Origin: Kineosporia aurantiaca JCM 3230
Lineage (GTDB): Bacteria; Actinomycetota; Actinomycetes; Actinomycetales; Kineosporiaceae
DNA length: 64,000 nucleotides
NCBI GenBank assembly: GCA_000719025.1
Contig: JODP01000014.1
Coordinates: 100,384-164,383 of the forward strand
Direction: 5' to 3'
This document shows positions 48,686 to 57,564 of the stretch, in pieces (position 1 is the first letter of the stretch; every line of letters begins with the position of its first letter). The notes beneath the pieces are model-generated. The model was not told the DNA's origin. It did no database searches and was given only the letters and a program-made list of their open reading frames with translations. The position numbers and the translations under genes are program-made.

Positions 48686-49336
48686 GTGCGGATCACTCAT
48701 ATCGGGCACTCCTGTCTGCTGGTCGAGACCGGGGGCGCCCGCATCCTGACCGACCCGGGTGCCTTTGCCGAAGGGTTCGAGGACCTGACCGGGCTGGATG
48801 CGATCGTCGTGACGCACCAGCACATGGATCATCTGGACACCGAGCGCCTGCCCGCTCTGCTGGCCGGTAATCCCCAGGCCCAGGTGCTGGCCGAGCCGGA
48901 GACCGCGGCCCTGCTGAGCAAGGCCGGGGTCGGGGTGCAGACGCTGGTGCTCGAGGAGCCGGTGGCGATCGGCGAGGCGGTGCTCACGCCGGTCGGTGGG
49001 GTGCATGCGGAGATCCACGCCGACATCCCGCTGATCGGGAACATGGGTCTGCGGATCGGGGCCCCGGGCGACATCACGATGCTGCACCCGGGCGACTCCT
49101 ACGGCGCGCTGCCCACGGGCATCGATCTGCTGGCGCTGCCGCTGAACGCTCCCTGGGCCAAGTTCAGCGAGACGTTGAACTTCGTCCGGGCGATTGCTCC
49201 CGGCCGGCTCTTCCCGATCCACGACGGCCTGCTTCAGCCTGCGGGCCGGGCGGTCTACCTGCGCAACCTGGCCGGGCTGCTTCCGGAGGGGGCGCAGATG
49301 ATCGACCTGGCCGGCGCGGGCGCTACCGAGGTGTGA
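48686..49336 (+). CDS. MBL-fold metallo-hydrolase
   Basis: Metallo-beta-lactamase-fold protein of 216 residues (UlaG-like group). It begins VRITHIGHSCLLVETGGARI, then LTDPG and the metal motif THQHMDHLD (HxHxDH). Later ligands are His in VHAEIHAD and the C-terminal PIHDG. GTG 48686 follows AGGGTGG. Divergent from the 8-oxoguanine deaminase gene. Its 3' end overlaps the convergent SGNH hydrolase by 14 bp. Substrate unknown. Confidence 0.88.
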   Translation: MRITHIGHSCLLVETGGARILTDPGAFAEGFEDLTGLDAIVVTHQHMDHLDTERLPALLAGNPQAQVLAEPETAALLSKAGVGVQTLVLEEPVAIGEAVLTPVGGVHAEIHADIPLIGNMGLRIGAPGDITMLHPGDSYGALPTGIDLLALPLNAPWAKFSETLNFVRAIAPGRLFPIHDGLLQPAGRAVYLRNLAGLLPEGAQMIDLAGAGATEV

Positions 49337-50567
49337 GCCTCAGCCCTTCCAGGCCCTTGTCCGGCACACCGGTGCAGGTCGAGTCGCCCGTGGCCACCGC
49401 GGCCTTGGCAATGCAGCGGCCCACCGCCTGCTGCCCGAAGTAGTTCGGGTGCAGGGATTCGGCGTATTCGCCCTGCCCGCTGTAGTCGACGAAGCGGACC
49501 CATTCGGCATCAGCCGCGCTCGGATCGCCCAGAGGATGGCTCGTGCCGTCGGCGCACAGTTCGTGGCCGTCGAAGGCATTGCTCAGGTCGAGGAATGAAG
49601 CCCCGTGGCGTTGGGCGGTTTTCTCCAACGTGCCGGTGACCTCTGGGGTAAGCGTGGTTGCGGTCCAGGTTTCGTCCGGATCGGTGAACGGGCAGCGCCC
49701 GCCGGTCCACTTGAACACCCTCCAGTGCCCGGTGTACTTGTCCTCTTGCGCGGTGGGCAGCGGGTTGGGGTAGGACTGCAAGATCAAGCGGTAGTCGGAA
49801 TCCGCGTATCCCGCGTCCCGCATGGTGGCCTTTACGTCGTCCAGCACTGCTCCGACGGCCGCTCCCATGGCGGGTAGAGCAACATCCAATCGGGGCTGTT
49901 GCTTGCTCTTACAGGGGGATCCGCGCAGCGTGTAGGCGGTGATGCACTGGAACACCAGATCCGGGAAGCTCAGGTCGTTGCCGCCGATCGAGAGCACGAT
50001 CAGCTTCACCTGGCTGGTCCGGGCCAGGGCGGCCAGTTGATCGTCCTGCGGTTTCTCGCCCCTCAGCCCGACCCCGCCCTCACTGGCCCTCAGCACGTTC
50101 GCCGCGTGGGCACCGGAACAGGCCAGATTGACCGGGCGGCCGAGGGTGAGCCCGGCTTTGGTGGCGCTGATGATCGGCGCCGAGTCCGACCGGTAACAAC
50201 CGCCCGCAGTAGCGCCGTAGATCTTGGCCCGGTCGGAACTGCCGAAGAACTCGCCTTTGCTGCGTGACCAGGCCCGATCGGTTCCGCCGCGGTTGAACAG
50301 GAAGTCGTCCGAGTTGCCCGCCCAGCGTCCGCCGGTGCCGGCGATGTAGCTGTCGCCCAGGCTGACCACGACCGGGTCTCCGGCCGGTTTGGCCTTAACC
50401 GCCGCCGGCTGGGCCTTTGCGGTTGCGGGGACGGCCAGGAGCGCGCTCGCGGCGATGATCAGAACTGCTAGCCAGCGCAGTATTTGGCTGCTTGATGCTG
50501 CGGTACTGAACGGCCTGTGCCCCACGCGTGCCCTCCCCAGGAATGCCCGATCCGAGGGTCGCACCAT
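49323..50567 (-). CDS. Secreted SGNH/GDSL hydrolase
   Basis: Exported esterase/lipase-like protein of 414 residues. After ~28 basic residues comes a hydrophobic signal (ILRWLAVLIIAASALLAVPA). The catalytic Ser is in VVSLGDSYIAGTGG (block I); Gly and Asn blocks appear as NLACSGAHA and LSIGGNDLSF; the Asp/His pair is expected in ESLHPNYFGQ (block V). Multiple Cys suggest disulfides. Similar to actinobacterial SGNH proteins with a long loop before block V. Substrate unknown. Confidence 0.87.
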   Translation of the reverse strand: MVRPSDRAFLGRARVGHRPFSTAASSSQILRWLAVLIIAASALLAVPATAKAQPAAVKAKPAGDPVVVSLGDSYIAGTGGRWAGNSDDFLFNRGGTDRAWSRSKGEFFGSSDRAKIYGATAGGCYRSDSAPIISATKAGLTLGRPVNLACSGAHAANVLRASEGGVGLRGEKPQDDQLAALARTSQVKLIVLSIGGNDLSFPDLVFQCITAYTLRGSPCKSKQQPRLDVALPAMGAAVGAVLDDVKATMRDAGYADSDYRLILQSYPNPLPTAQEDKYTGHWRVFKWTGGRCPFTDPDETWTATTLTPEVTGTLEKTAQRHGASFLDLSNAFDGHELCADGTSHPLGDPSAADAEWVRFVDYSGQGEYAESLHPNYFGQQAVGRCIAKAAVATGDSTCTGVPDKGLEGLRLTPR

Positions 50568-50739
50568 GTCCGTTCTGTGCGCAATGGATGACGGTGGGTG
50601 AGTGCGGTGTGCGGTGGGTCTGGTACCTGGGCCAGTGAACCGCGCATGGCCGTCGAAGAACGTCCAGGAGACGGGTGAACGAGGGCTTCGGGGCCGGTCA
50701 GAGGGGGTCGGCAGTTGAACGGCAGCAGTTGAACAAGCG

Positions 50740-51978
50740 TCAGAACCAGGTGTGTCCGACCAGCCCCGACGGCGCCCAGCTGAGCATCGCGTCCAACTGC
50801 CGCACTGCCCCGGGCCGGTGCTCGTCGGCCAGGCCGGCGGCCTGGAGCCTGATCAAGGGAGTCTGGCCGAGGTAGACGGCGCCGAGGGTCTGCACCGGCA
50901 GGGTGAGGTCGGGGCTGCGGCCCGGCGCTGAGGTGGCAGTGAAATGGCCGGCCTCGTCGGCGTCGATCAGCCAGCGGCCGGAGGTGTAACCCATTGGGTC
51001 CCGGACCTCGAGCACGAGGGTGCCGGGGGCTTGGGCGGTGCGGGCGGTCAGGGCGGCGGGCAGGTCGAGGAGGCGGAGCCACTGGAAGTCGGTGCGGTGT
51101 TCCTCGGTCACCGCGCGGCGGTCGGGCAGGATCCAGGGGAGGGGCTCGTGAACCGGGCGGTCGGCGGCCCGGATCCGGTCGGTGAGGTCGAGGGACACGA
51201 GGTAGGCCCACAGGGCCCGGTATCCGGCCGGGGTGGCGGCGGTGAGGTCCAGCAGCTCGATCTCGGCCTGCGCGTCGAGAGCCCAGTCGCCGCGGATCCG
51301 GTAGCTCGCGGTGCCGACCACGGTTCCGTCCGGGTCCCGGGCGATCACCGCGGGGCGGTCCAGGTCGGCGTCTCCCGGTTCGGCGATCAGGCCGCAGGCC
51401 CGGTCCCACCACAGGTCGTTGCGGGGCAACGCGCCGGGCAGGTGGGCCGCCACCGACTGGTACAAGGGTGCGGCCACCTCACGGAGCGAGGGATCGTCCG
51501 TCGCCTCCAGCGTGATCTCGCCGCGGTCCAGACGCAGCCGGGAGGTGTTCACGGACAGGTGCACGGTCTCGGTGGCGGGGCCGAAGCCGAAGCGGCCGTA
51601 GATCTCGGCCTGACTGGCGATCAGCTGACCCAGCGCTATCCCTCGCTCGCGGGCATCAGCCAATGCACCGCGGACGAAGGCACCGGCAACACCGCGGCGG
51701 CGGTGGCTGGCGAGGACACTGAGCGAGCCGATCGCGCGGGTGCGGACGGTGGCCGGGCCGGGCACAGCCAGGTCCAGGTCCCAGCTGCGGTAGGCGCCAC
51801 AGGGCACCCCGTTGATCCGGGCGAGCCGGAAATCGTTCTCGGACAGCTGTTTGCGGAGCACGTCGAGGCGGGTGGCGGAGGGCCTGCGCGGGCTGAGGAA
51901 GCCACGGCTGTTCAGCGCCGCCCAGGTCTCCAGATCGTCCGGGCCGACCTCGCCGATCTCGATCGCATCGCTGCTCAT
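50740..51978 (-). CDS. Eis-like GNAT N-acetyltransferase
   Basis: Acetyltransferase of 412 residues with the three-part Eis layout: N-terminal GNAT domain (IGSLSVLASHRRRGVAGAFV acetyl-CoA loop, then ASQAEIYGRFGFGPATETV), a second GNAT-like region (LWAYLVSLDLTDRIRA), and a C-terminal sterol-carrier-like domain ending …VGHTWF. The terminal Phe carboxylate serves as catalytic base in Eis. Mycobacterial Eis acetylates aminoglycosides and host or self proteins; the target here is unknown. Single gene. Confidence 0.88.
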   Translation of the reverse strand: MSSDAIEIGEVGPDDLETWAALNSRGFLSPRRPSATRLDVLRKQLSENDFRLARINGVPCGAYRSWDLDLAVPGPATVRTRAIGSLSVLASHRRRGVAGAFVRGALADARERGIALGQLIASQAEIYGRFGFGPATETVHLSVNTSRLRLDRGEITLEATDDPSLREVAAPLYQSVAAHLPGALPRNDLWWDRACGLIAEPGDADLDRPAVIARDPDGTVVGTASYRIRGDWALDAQAEIELLDLTAATPAGYRALWAYLVSLDLTDRIRAADRPVHEPLPWILPDRRAVTEEHRTDFQWLRLLDLPAALTARTAQAPGTLVLEVRDPMGYTSGRWLIDADEAGHFTATSAPGRSPDLTLPVQTLGAVYLGQTPLIRLQAAGLADEHRPGAVRQLDAMLSWAPSGLVGHTWF

Positions 51979-52102
51979 CCGCCGACGCTACTGGTCACCG
52001 GCCTGCTCGGCAGCTGGATTAGGGGGTTGATCGACTCGCGGCGGGAGGAGGTTCACGCTCGACTGAGGGCGGAAGTTCCCCGGCACGGACAAGGAGCACA
52101 AC

Positions 52103-52279
52103 GTGGGTATGTTCGACAACGTGAAGAAGGCCGCCGAGGACCACCCGGAGCAGGTCGAGAAGTTCAGCGACCAGGCGATCGACAAGGGCGGCGACGCCGC
52201 CGACCAGGCGACCGGCGACAAGTACGGCAAGCAGGTCGACACGGCCCAGGAGAAGGCCGACGACGCGATCGGTCAGTAG
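52103..52279 (+). CDS. Small Rv0909-type antitoxin-like / CsbD-like protein (58 aa)
   Basis: Protein of 58 residues: VGMFDNVKKAAEDHPEQVEK, FSDQAIDKGGDAADQATGDK, YGKQVDTAQEKADDAIGQ. It is a highly charged helical protein of the actinobacterial family annotated as antitoxin (Rv0909-like). AAGGAG stands 6 bases before GTG 52103; an ATG two codons later is also possible. No toxin gene adjoins it, so a stress-protein role is as likely. A strong hairpin follows 12 bp after the stop. Confidence 0.8.
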   Translation: MGMFDNVKKAAEDHPEQVEKFSDQAIDKGGDAADQATGDKYGKQVDTAQEKADDAIGQ

Positions 52280-52291
52280 ACCCGACCACCA

Positions 52292-52321
52292 CGGCGGGCG
52301 CGACACCTACCGCGCCCGCCG
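52292..52321 (+). terminator. Hairpin after the antitoxin-like gene
   Basis: Perfect 11-bp stem CGGCGGGCGCG / CGCGCCCGCCG with an 8-base loop, between the convergent small gene and purD. No U-tract. Confidence 0.7.
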
Positions 52322-52330
52322 CGAGCGTCC

Positions 52331-53635
52331 CTAATTCAGAGTCGGGTGCCCCAAATGCCCGGTGAGCTCCACGGCCGCGGCCCCCTCGGCAATGTCGGTG
52401 CGAAACTGCCCGCCGCGCAGACTGATCTGCTCCATCGCTCCGTAGACAGCAGTGCGGGCCTCGGTCAGGTCCCCGCCGGTGGCGACCACCGAAAGAACCC
52501 GTCCCCCAGCGGCAACCAAGGTGTCACCGTCGAGAGCGGTTCCTGCGTGCAGCACCCAGGCGTCCGGCCAGGCATCCGCATCGCTCACCCCGGTGATCGC
52601 GTCCCCCTTGACCGGTGTGCCCGGGTACCCCTCGGCGGCCAGGACCACGGTGACGGCCGACTGGTCGCTCCACTCCAGCGGGGGAACGTGCTCCAGGTGC
52701 CGAACCGCAGCAGCCCTCAACACCATGCCCAGAGGCGTTTTCAGACGGGCCAGGACGACCTGGGTCTCCGGGTCACCGAAGCGCGCGTTGAACTCGATCA
52801 CCTTCACGCCCCGGCTGGTCAGGGCCAGCCCGCAGTACAGCACGCCGACGAACGGTGCTCCCCGTCGGGCCATCTCGGCGATCGTCGGCCGGGCGACGTT
52901 CTCGACGATGTCCTCGACCAGATCGCCCGGCGCCCAGGGCAGCGGCGAATAGGCGCCCATGCCGCCGGTGTTCGGACCCTGGTCGCCGTCCAGGGCCCGC
53001 TTGAAGTCCTGCGCCGGCGCGAGCGGGATCACCGTCTCGCCGTCGGTGATGCAGAACAGCGACACCTCGGGACCGTCCAGGAACTCCTCGATCACCACCC
53101 GGCCGCCCTCACGGTCCAGGCAGACCGAGGCATGATCGAGCGCCTCGTCGAGCTCGTCGGTGACGACCACACCCTTGCCCGCGGCCAGACCGTCGTCCTT
53201 CACCACGTACGGGGCGCCGAACTCGTCCAGCGCCGCCTGCACCTCGGTCATCGTGGTGCAGGCGTACGAGGCACCGGTGGGCACCCCGGCCGCGGCCATC
53301 ACGTCCTTGGCGAAGGCCTTACTGCCCTCCAGCTGCGCAGCCACCGCGGACGGCCCGAAGCACGGGATGCCGGCCGCCCGGACGGCATCGGACACCCCCG
53401 CCACCAGCGGCGCCTCGGGCCCGACGACGACCAGGTCGGCGGCCAGCTCGGTGGCCAGGGCGGCGACCGCGGACGGGTCCAGGGCATCGACGGGGAAGCA
53501 GTTGGACGCGCCGATCAAGCCGGCGATGCCCGGGTTGCCGGGCGCCGCGTACAGCCCGGTCACCCCCGGATCACCGGCGAGAGAACGGACCAGAGCGTGC
53601 TCGCGGGCGCCCGGCCCGACAACAAGAACCTTCAC
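52331..53635 (-). CDS. purD: Phosphoribosylamine-glycine ligase (GARS)
   Basis: Second step of purine synthesis, an ATP-grasp enzyme of 434 residues. Landmarks: MKVLVVGPGAREHALVRSLA, LVVVGPEAPLVAGVSDAVRA, CFGPSAVAAQLEGSKAFAKD, YVVKDDGLAAGKGVVV, VVIEEFLDGPEVSLFCITDG and the ATP-grasp end EFNARFGDPETQVVL. Stands alone, convergent with the small antitoxin-like gene. Confidence 0.95.
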   Translation of the reverse strand: MKVLVVGPGAREHALVRSLAGDPGVTGLYAAPGNPGIAGLIGASNCFPVDALDPSAVAALATELAADLVVVGPEAPLVAGVSDAVRAAGIPCFGPSAVAAQLEGSKAFAKDVMAAAGVPTGASYACTTMTEVQAALDEFGAPYVVKDDGLAAGKGVVVTDELDEALDHASVCLDREGGRVVIEEFLDGPEVSLFCITDGETVIPLAPAQDFKRALDGDQGPNTGGMGAYSPLPWAPGDLVEDIVENVARPTIAEMARRGAPFVGVLYCGLALTSRGVKVIEFNARFGDPETQVVLARLKTPLGMVLRAAAVRHLEHVPPLEWSDQSAVTVVLAAEGYPGTPVKGDAITGVSDADAWPDAWVLHAGTALDGDTLVAAGGRVLSVVATGGDLTEARTAVYGAMEQISLRGGQFRTDIAEGAAAVELTGHLGHPTLN

Positions 53636-53867
53636 GGTCCACGAGGGTAATCGTCCGCGACCCCTGGTCCGTCCCGCGGCGCTGCCCAGGGGCCGAGAGG
53701 GGCCTGAGAGAGGCCTGAGAGGCCGGCCGGTGGACGTTTGATGAAAACGCCCACATGGTTATCACAGGCAACTCTAAGCTGATGGAGCGTATCGGGAGAT
53801 CCCCGACATGTAGGGCGCCTCCTGAGATTCCCAGCGGCGCGCGATGACCTCAGCGAACGGATTCGCC

Positions 53868-54668
53868 ATGTCTGCCGGTCTCTCCCGACCCCGCTCCACC
53901 CGAATTCTGACCACCACGATCGCGGCCACCCTGGGCGGTGCCGTCCTGCTGGCCGGATGTGGGGGTGGAGACGACGACCCGGCCAAGACCAGCGCGGAAA
54001 CGTCGCCGCAGGCCTCCGCCGCGGGAGAGGCCGGGCAGCCCGCAACCCCGGCCCCGACCAAGCCGTACGCCGGGCAGAAGCCCTCGGAGATCTTCGACGC
54101 GATGATGGCGAAGGTGAAGAAGGCCAAGACCGTGCACCTGAACGCGAATATCAAGGACACCGGCGGCCGGATCAAGATGAACGTCGACCTGAGCCGGAGC
54201 GGGAAGGCCGGTGGGTCGCTGTCGATCCCGGCCGACGGCTCGATGCAGGTCATCCTGAACGGCGACAAGGGCTGGTTCAAGGGCGGCAAGGACATGTACG
54301 CGAAGATCGCCGGGGGCGACAACTCGCTCACCAAGTTGCTGGCCGGGCAGTGGATCGCGTTCAAGAAGGGGCAGGGCATGGACGACGTCTGGGCCCTGGC
54401 CGACATGAAGACGTTCACCGGCCAATCGCTCACGCTGTCCGGCCCGAAGAGCGACATCGTCCGCATCAAGGGCAAGAAGCTGGCCGGGCGCGAGACCATC
54501 GGCCTGAAGGAGAAGAACTCCCCCGGAATCATTTACGTCACCGCCGACGGGTCGGCCGAGCTGGTCGCCCTGACCGACAAGGACGCCAAGCTGATCTACA
54601 CGAACTGGGACAAGCCGGTGACGGCCAAGGCCCCGGCCAAGTCGCTCAACCTCAAGGACTTCCAGTAA
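53868..54668 (+). CDS. LppX/LprG-like lipoprotein
   Basis: Lipoprotein of about 266 residues with signal ILTTTIAATLGGAVLLAGC (lipobox LAGC). A Ser/Ala/Pro linker follows, then a domain resembling LppX_LprAFG lipid-binding proteins: EIFDAMMAKVKKAKTVHLNA, DLSRSGKAGGSLSIPADG, GDKGWFKGGKDMYAKIAGGD, LAGRETIGLK and IIYVTADGSAELVALTD. These carry lipids across the envelope in mycobacteria; cargo here unknown. An ATG at 53844 is an alternative start with eight more residues. Confidence 0.8.
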   Translation: MSAGLSRPRSTRILTTTIAATLGGAVLLAGCGGGDDDPAKTSAETSPQASAAGEAGQPATPAPTKPYAGQKPSEIFDAMMAKVKKAKTVHLNANIKDTGGRIKMNVDLSRSGKAGGSLSIPADGSMQVILNGDKGWFKGGKDMYAKIAGGDNSLTKLLAGQWIAFKKGQGMDDVWALADMKTFTGQSLTLSGPKSDIVRIKGKKLAGRETIGLKEKNSPGIIYVTADGSAELVALTDKDAKLIYTNWDKPVTAKAPAKSLNLKDFQ

Positions 54669-54718
54669 CTCCCGGGTGAGGAGAGGTGGGGCGACCGCGG
54701 CCGCCCCACCCAGCGTCC

Positions 54719-56170
54719 TTAGAGCCCGCCCTCCACCTCGGCCAGTGCCTCACCGAGCAGCGCCAGCCCGTACCGCGCCTCTTCGTCGGTGATGTTCAGC
54801 GCCGGGACGACGTGCGTCCGGCTTCCGTTGATGAACGGGATCAGCCCGCGGCTCATACAGGCCTTCATCAGGGCCGCCATCGGGGCATTGGCCGGGCCGG
54901 CCGCTCCGGCGGGCACCAGCGGCTCGCGAGTTGCCTTGTCCCGCACCAGCTCGACCGCCCAGAAGGCACCCACCCCGCGAACCTCACCGATCAGACCCGA
55001 CTGCTCCGCCAGCGTCCTCAATCCGGGACCGATCACCTCGCGACCCAGCCGGTCCGCGTTCGCGATCAGTGAGTCTTCCTCCAGCACACCGATGTTCGCC
55101 ACCGCTGCAGCACAGGCCAGCGGGTGCCCGGAGTAGGTCAGCCCACCCGGGAACGGGCGCGTACCGAAAGTCGCGCCCACGTGCTCGCTCACCAGCACCC
55201 CGCCCAGCGGCACGTAGCCCGAGTTCACCCCCTTGGCGAAGGTGATCAGGTCGGGAACGGCAGCGTCGCCGGTCACCGGCTGCCATTCTCCCGGGGCGCC
55301 GGTCGGGGCCTCGTTCGCCAGCTCACAGGCGAACCACCGCCCCGAGCGCCCGAAGCCGGACATCACTTCGTCCGCAATCCAGAGAATGCCGTAGCGGTCG
55401 CAGATTTCCCGGACGCCGCGGAGATATCCCGCCGGGGGAACCATGATTCCCGCCGTCCCCGGGATCGACTCCAGGACGATCGCCGCGATCGTGGTCGGTC
55501 CCTCGAGCGCGACCACCTGCTCCAGATGCTCCAGCGCCCGCGCGCACTCCTCCTCTTCGGTGCTCGCGTGGAACGCCGAACGGTAGAGGAACGGCCCGAA
55601 GGTGTGCACGACGCCCTCGGCGCCGTAGTCGTTCGGCCAGCGCCGCGGGTCACCGGTCAGGTTGATCGCCGTGGTGGTGTTGCCGTGGTAGCTGCGGTAC
55701 CGGCTGAGCACCTTGCGGCGGCCGGTGTGCAGCCGGGCCATCCGCACCGCGTTCTCGATCGCGTCGGCCCCGCCGTTGGTGAAGAAGACCTTGCGGAACC
55801 AGTCGCCGGGGGCCCGCTCGACGATCAGCCGGGCCGCCTCGGAGCGCTGGTCGTTCGCGTGCTGCGGGGCGACCGTGGCCAGCCGGGCGGCCTGGGCGGC
55901 GATCGCCTGGGTGACCCGGGGCTCGGAGAAGCCGACGTTCGTGTAGACGAGCTGCCCGGAGAAGTCCAGGTAAGGCGTCCCGGCCCCGTCCCACAGCCAG
56001 GACCCCTGGCCGCCGTCGACGGTGAACGGCTGCCGGCCGTCCTGCGCCAGCCAGGAGTGGAAGACGTACTCCAGGTCGAGTTCCAGGGCCCGCTTCGCCC
56101 TTTCCGCCCGATCCGGGTCGATCGGGACGGCGGGGGCGGTGGCCGGTAAGGGGGGACGCGTGCTCGTCAT
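54719..56170 (-). CDS. Class III aminotransferase family protein
   Basis: PLP enzyme of 483 residues (omega-amino acid/ornithine-type fold). Features: LDFSGQLVYTNVGFSEPRV near the N-terminus, KVFFTNGGADAIENAVRMAR (cofactor phosphate and ring contacts), YHGNTTTAINLTGDP, VLESIPGTAGIMVPPAGYL, LWIADEVMSGFGRSG (Asp to PLP nitrogen) and the Schiff-base Lys in LITFAKGVNSGYVPLGG, then TYSGHPLACAAA. ATG 56170 is taken; ATG upstream at 56227 overlaps the divergent gene. Amino donor unknown; actinobacterial relatives are often called aspartate or beta-alanine aminotransferases. Confidence 0.87.
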   Translation of the reverse strand: MTSTRPPLPATAPAVPIDPDRAERAKRALELDLEYVFHSWLAQDGRQPFTVDGGQGSWLWDGAGTPYLDFSGQLVYTNVGFSEPRVTQAIAAQAARLATVAPQHANDQRSEAARLIVERAPGDWFRKVFFTNGGADAIENAVRMARLHTGRRKVLSRYRSYHGNTTTAINLTGDPRRWPNDYGAEGVVHTFGPFLYRSAFHASTEEEECARALEHLEQVVALEGPTTIAAIVLESIPGTAGIMVPPAGYLRGVREICDRYGILWIADEVMSGFGRSGRWFACELANEAPTGAPGEWQPVTGDAAVPDLITFAKGVNSGYVPLGGVLVSEHVGATFGTRPFPGGLTYSGHPLACAAAVANIGVLEEDSLIANADRLGREVIGPGLRTLAEQSGLIGEVRGVGAFWAVELVRDKATREPLVPAGAAGPANAPMAALMKACMSRGLIPFINGSRTHVVPALNITDEEARYGLALLGEALAEVEGGL

Positions 56171-56207
56171 GGTGGCAGGGTACGTCCCGGACCCCCAGGA
56201 TTGACCT

Positions 56208-57278
56208 GTGATGAATACGTCGGGCACAGCCTTACGGGAAGGCGTCTCCCGGCTTCGGATGGCGTGGTTCGCAATCCTGCAGTGCGGGGTGGCGGCCGCA
56301 GTGGCCTGGTTGTTCGCGGAAGACGTGGTGCATCACCCGCGGCCTTTCTTCGCTCCTGTCGCGGCTGTGGTGTGCCTGGGGCTGTCCAACTCCCTCAGGC
56401 TGCGCCGGATGGTCGAGCTGGCCCTCGGCGTCACCATCGGGGTGGGCATCGCCGAGGTGCTGGTGCGGCAGATCGGCAACGGGTGGTGGCAGATCACCCT
56501 CGTCGTGCTGCTCTCGATGTCCGTGGCCCAACTACTCGGCGGCGGGGCTCTGATGACCACGCAGTCTGCCGTCCAGGGCATCTTCCTGGCCGCGCTGCCG
56601 CAGACCCCAGGGGGCGGGCTGTACCGCTGGGAGGACGCACTGATCGGGGGTACCACCGCGCTGATTGTCGTGGCGTTCCTGCCTGCTGACCCCGGACGGT
56701 TCGTCCGGAAGCAGGCGCAGGATCTGATCCGGGTGCTGGCGGCGGTCTCGGCCGAGTCGGCGGCGGTGCTGCGCAGCGGGGACGTCGAGCGGGCGGATGC
56801 GGCGTTGGAGCGGATTCGCCATACCCAGGACGACATCCAAGCCTGGACGGACGCTCTGCGCGGCGGTGAGGAGATCAGCCGGATCTCTCCGCTGCGCCGC
56901 CGTCACCAGCCCGAGCTTCAGCGGTATCGACGAGGTCTGGTCGGGCTGGACCGAGCCACCCGGAACATGCGGGTGGCGGTGCGGCGGATCGCGACGTCGC
57001 TGGAGACCGGCGCGCAGATGCCGCTGGAGCTGGCCGACATCTTCGACCACCTGTCCGAGATCCTGCGGATGCTCGAGGGTGAGGTGGGTCAGGCCCCCGA
57101 GCGGATGGTCGCCACCACGGCCCTGGCGGCGCTGGCCGAGCGGCTGGATCCGGAGCGGCTGGGGGCCACCGGGATGTCCGCGAACGTGGTGGTTGCCCAG
57201 GTGCGGTCGGTGGTGGTGGATCTGCTGGGAGCCACCGGGATGGACGAGCATCAGGCTCGGGCGTTGCTGCCTAAGTAG
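56208..57278 (+). CDS. FUSC-family (aromatic acid exporter-like) membrane protein
   Basis: Protein of 356 residues with an N-terminal membrane half and a helical cytoplasmic half. Spans include WFAILQCGVAAAVAWLFAE, FFAPVAAVVCLGLSN, MVELALGVTIGVGIAEVL and ITLVVLLSMSVAQLLGG. The RRMVELALGVTIGVGIAE segment is the FUSC/ArAE-like signature. The C-terminal 170 residues are Arg/Glu-rich helices. Start GTG 56208 or ATG 56211. Divergent from the aminotransferase. Possible efflux role, not demonstrated. Confidence 0.85.
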   Translation: MMNTSGTALREGVSRLRMAWFAILQCGVAAAVAWLFAEDVVHHPRPFFAPVAAVVCLGLSNSLRLRRMVELALGVTIGVGIAEVLVRQIGNGWWQITLVVLLSMSVAQLLGGGALMTTQSAVQGIFLAALPQTPGGGLYRWEDALIGGTTALIVVAFLPADPGRFVRKQAQDLIRVLAAVSAESAAVLRSGDVERADAALERIRHTQDDIQAWTDALRGGEEISRISPLRRRHQPELQRYRRGLVGLDRATRNMRVAVRRIATSLETGAQMPLELADIFDHLSEILRMLEGEVGQAPERMVATTALAALAERLDPERLGATGMSANVVVAQVRSVVVDLLGATGMDEHQARALLPK

Positions 57279-57282
57279 CTGG

Positions 57283-57564
57283 TCAGCCCTTGTCCGTGGA
57301 GTCTGTAGAGCCCGTTGAGCCCGTTGAGCCTGCGCCCCGGGCCGCGATCAGCTGGAGCACCTCCTCCACCGCCCCGGCGATCTCGTCCCGACCCCCACCC
57401 CGGAGCCCTGCCGCGTAGCCGACCAAGAAGGTGGTGAGGGGAGCAGCAGGGCGGGCGATGTTGTGGGCGGCCTCCTTGGCCAGGTCCAGGACTTCTGCCA
57501 CCTGCACGTCGGCCGCCGGCAGGGACAGGTGCTCCCCGACCTCGTTGACCCAGTCCTCAAGCAT
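57283..57564 (-). CDS. DUF6457-type small protein, MobA-associated
   Basis: Protein of 93 residues: MLEDWVNEVGEHLSLP, VAEVLDLAKEAAHNIARPAA, PLTTFLVGYAAGL, then a low-complexity GSTGSTGSTDSTDKG tail. It matches the short domain (DUF6457) that occurs beside or fused to MobA in actinobacteria. ATG 57564 follows GGGAAGG. The start overlaps the mobA end by 8 bp, implying translational coupling and a shared role in molybdenum-cofactor nucleotide attachment. Confidence 0.8.
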   Translation of the reverse strand: MLEDWVNEVGEHLSLPAADVQVAEVLDLAKEAAHNIARPAAPLTTFLVGYAAGLRGGGRDEIAGAVEEVLQLIAARGAGSTGSTGSTDSTDKG

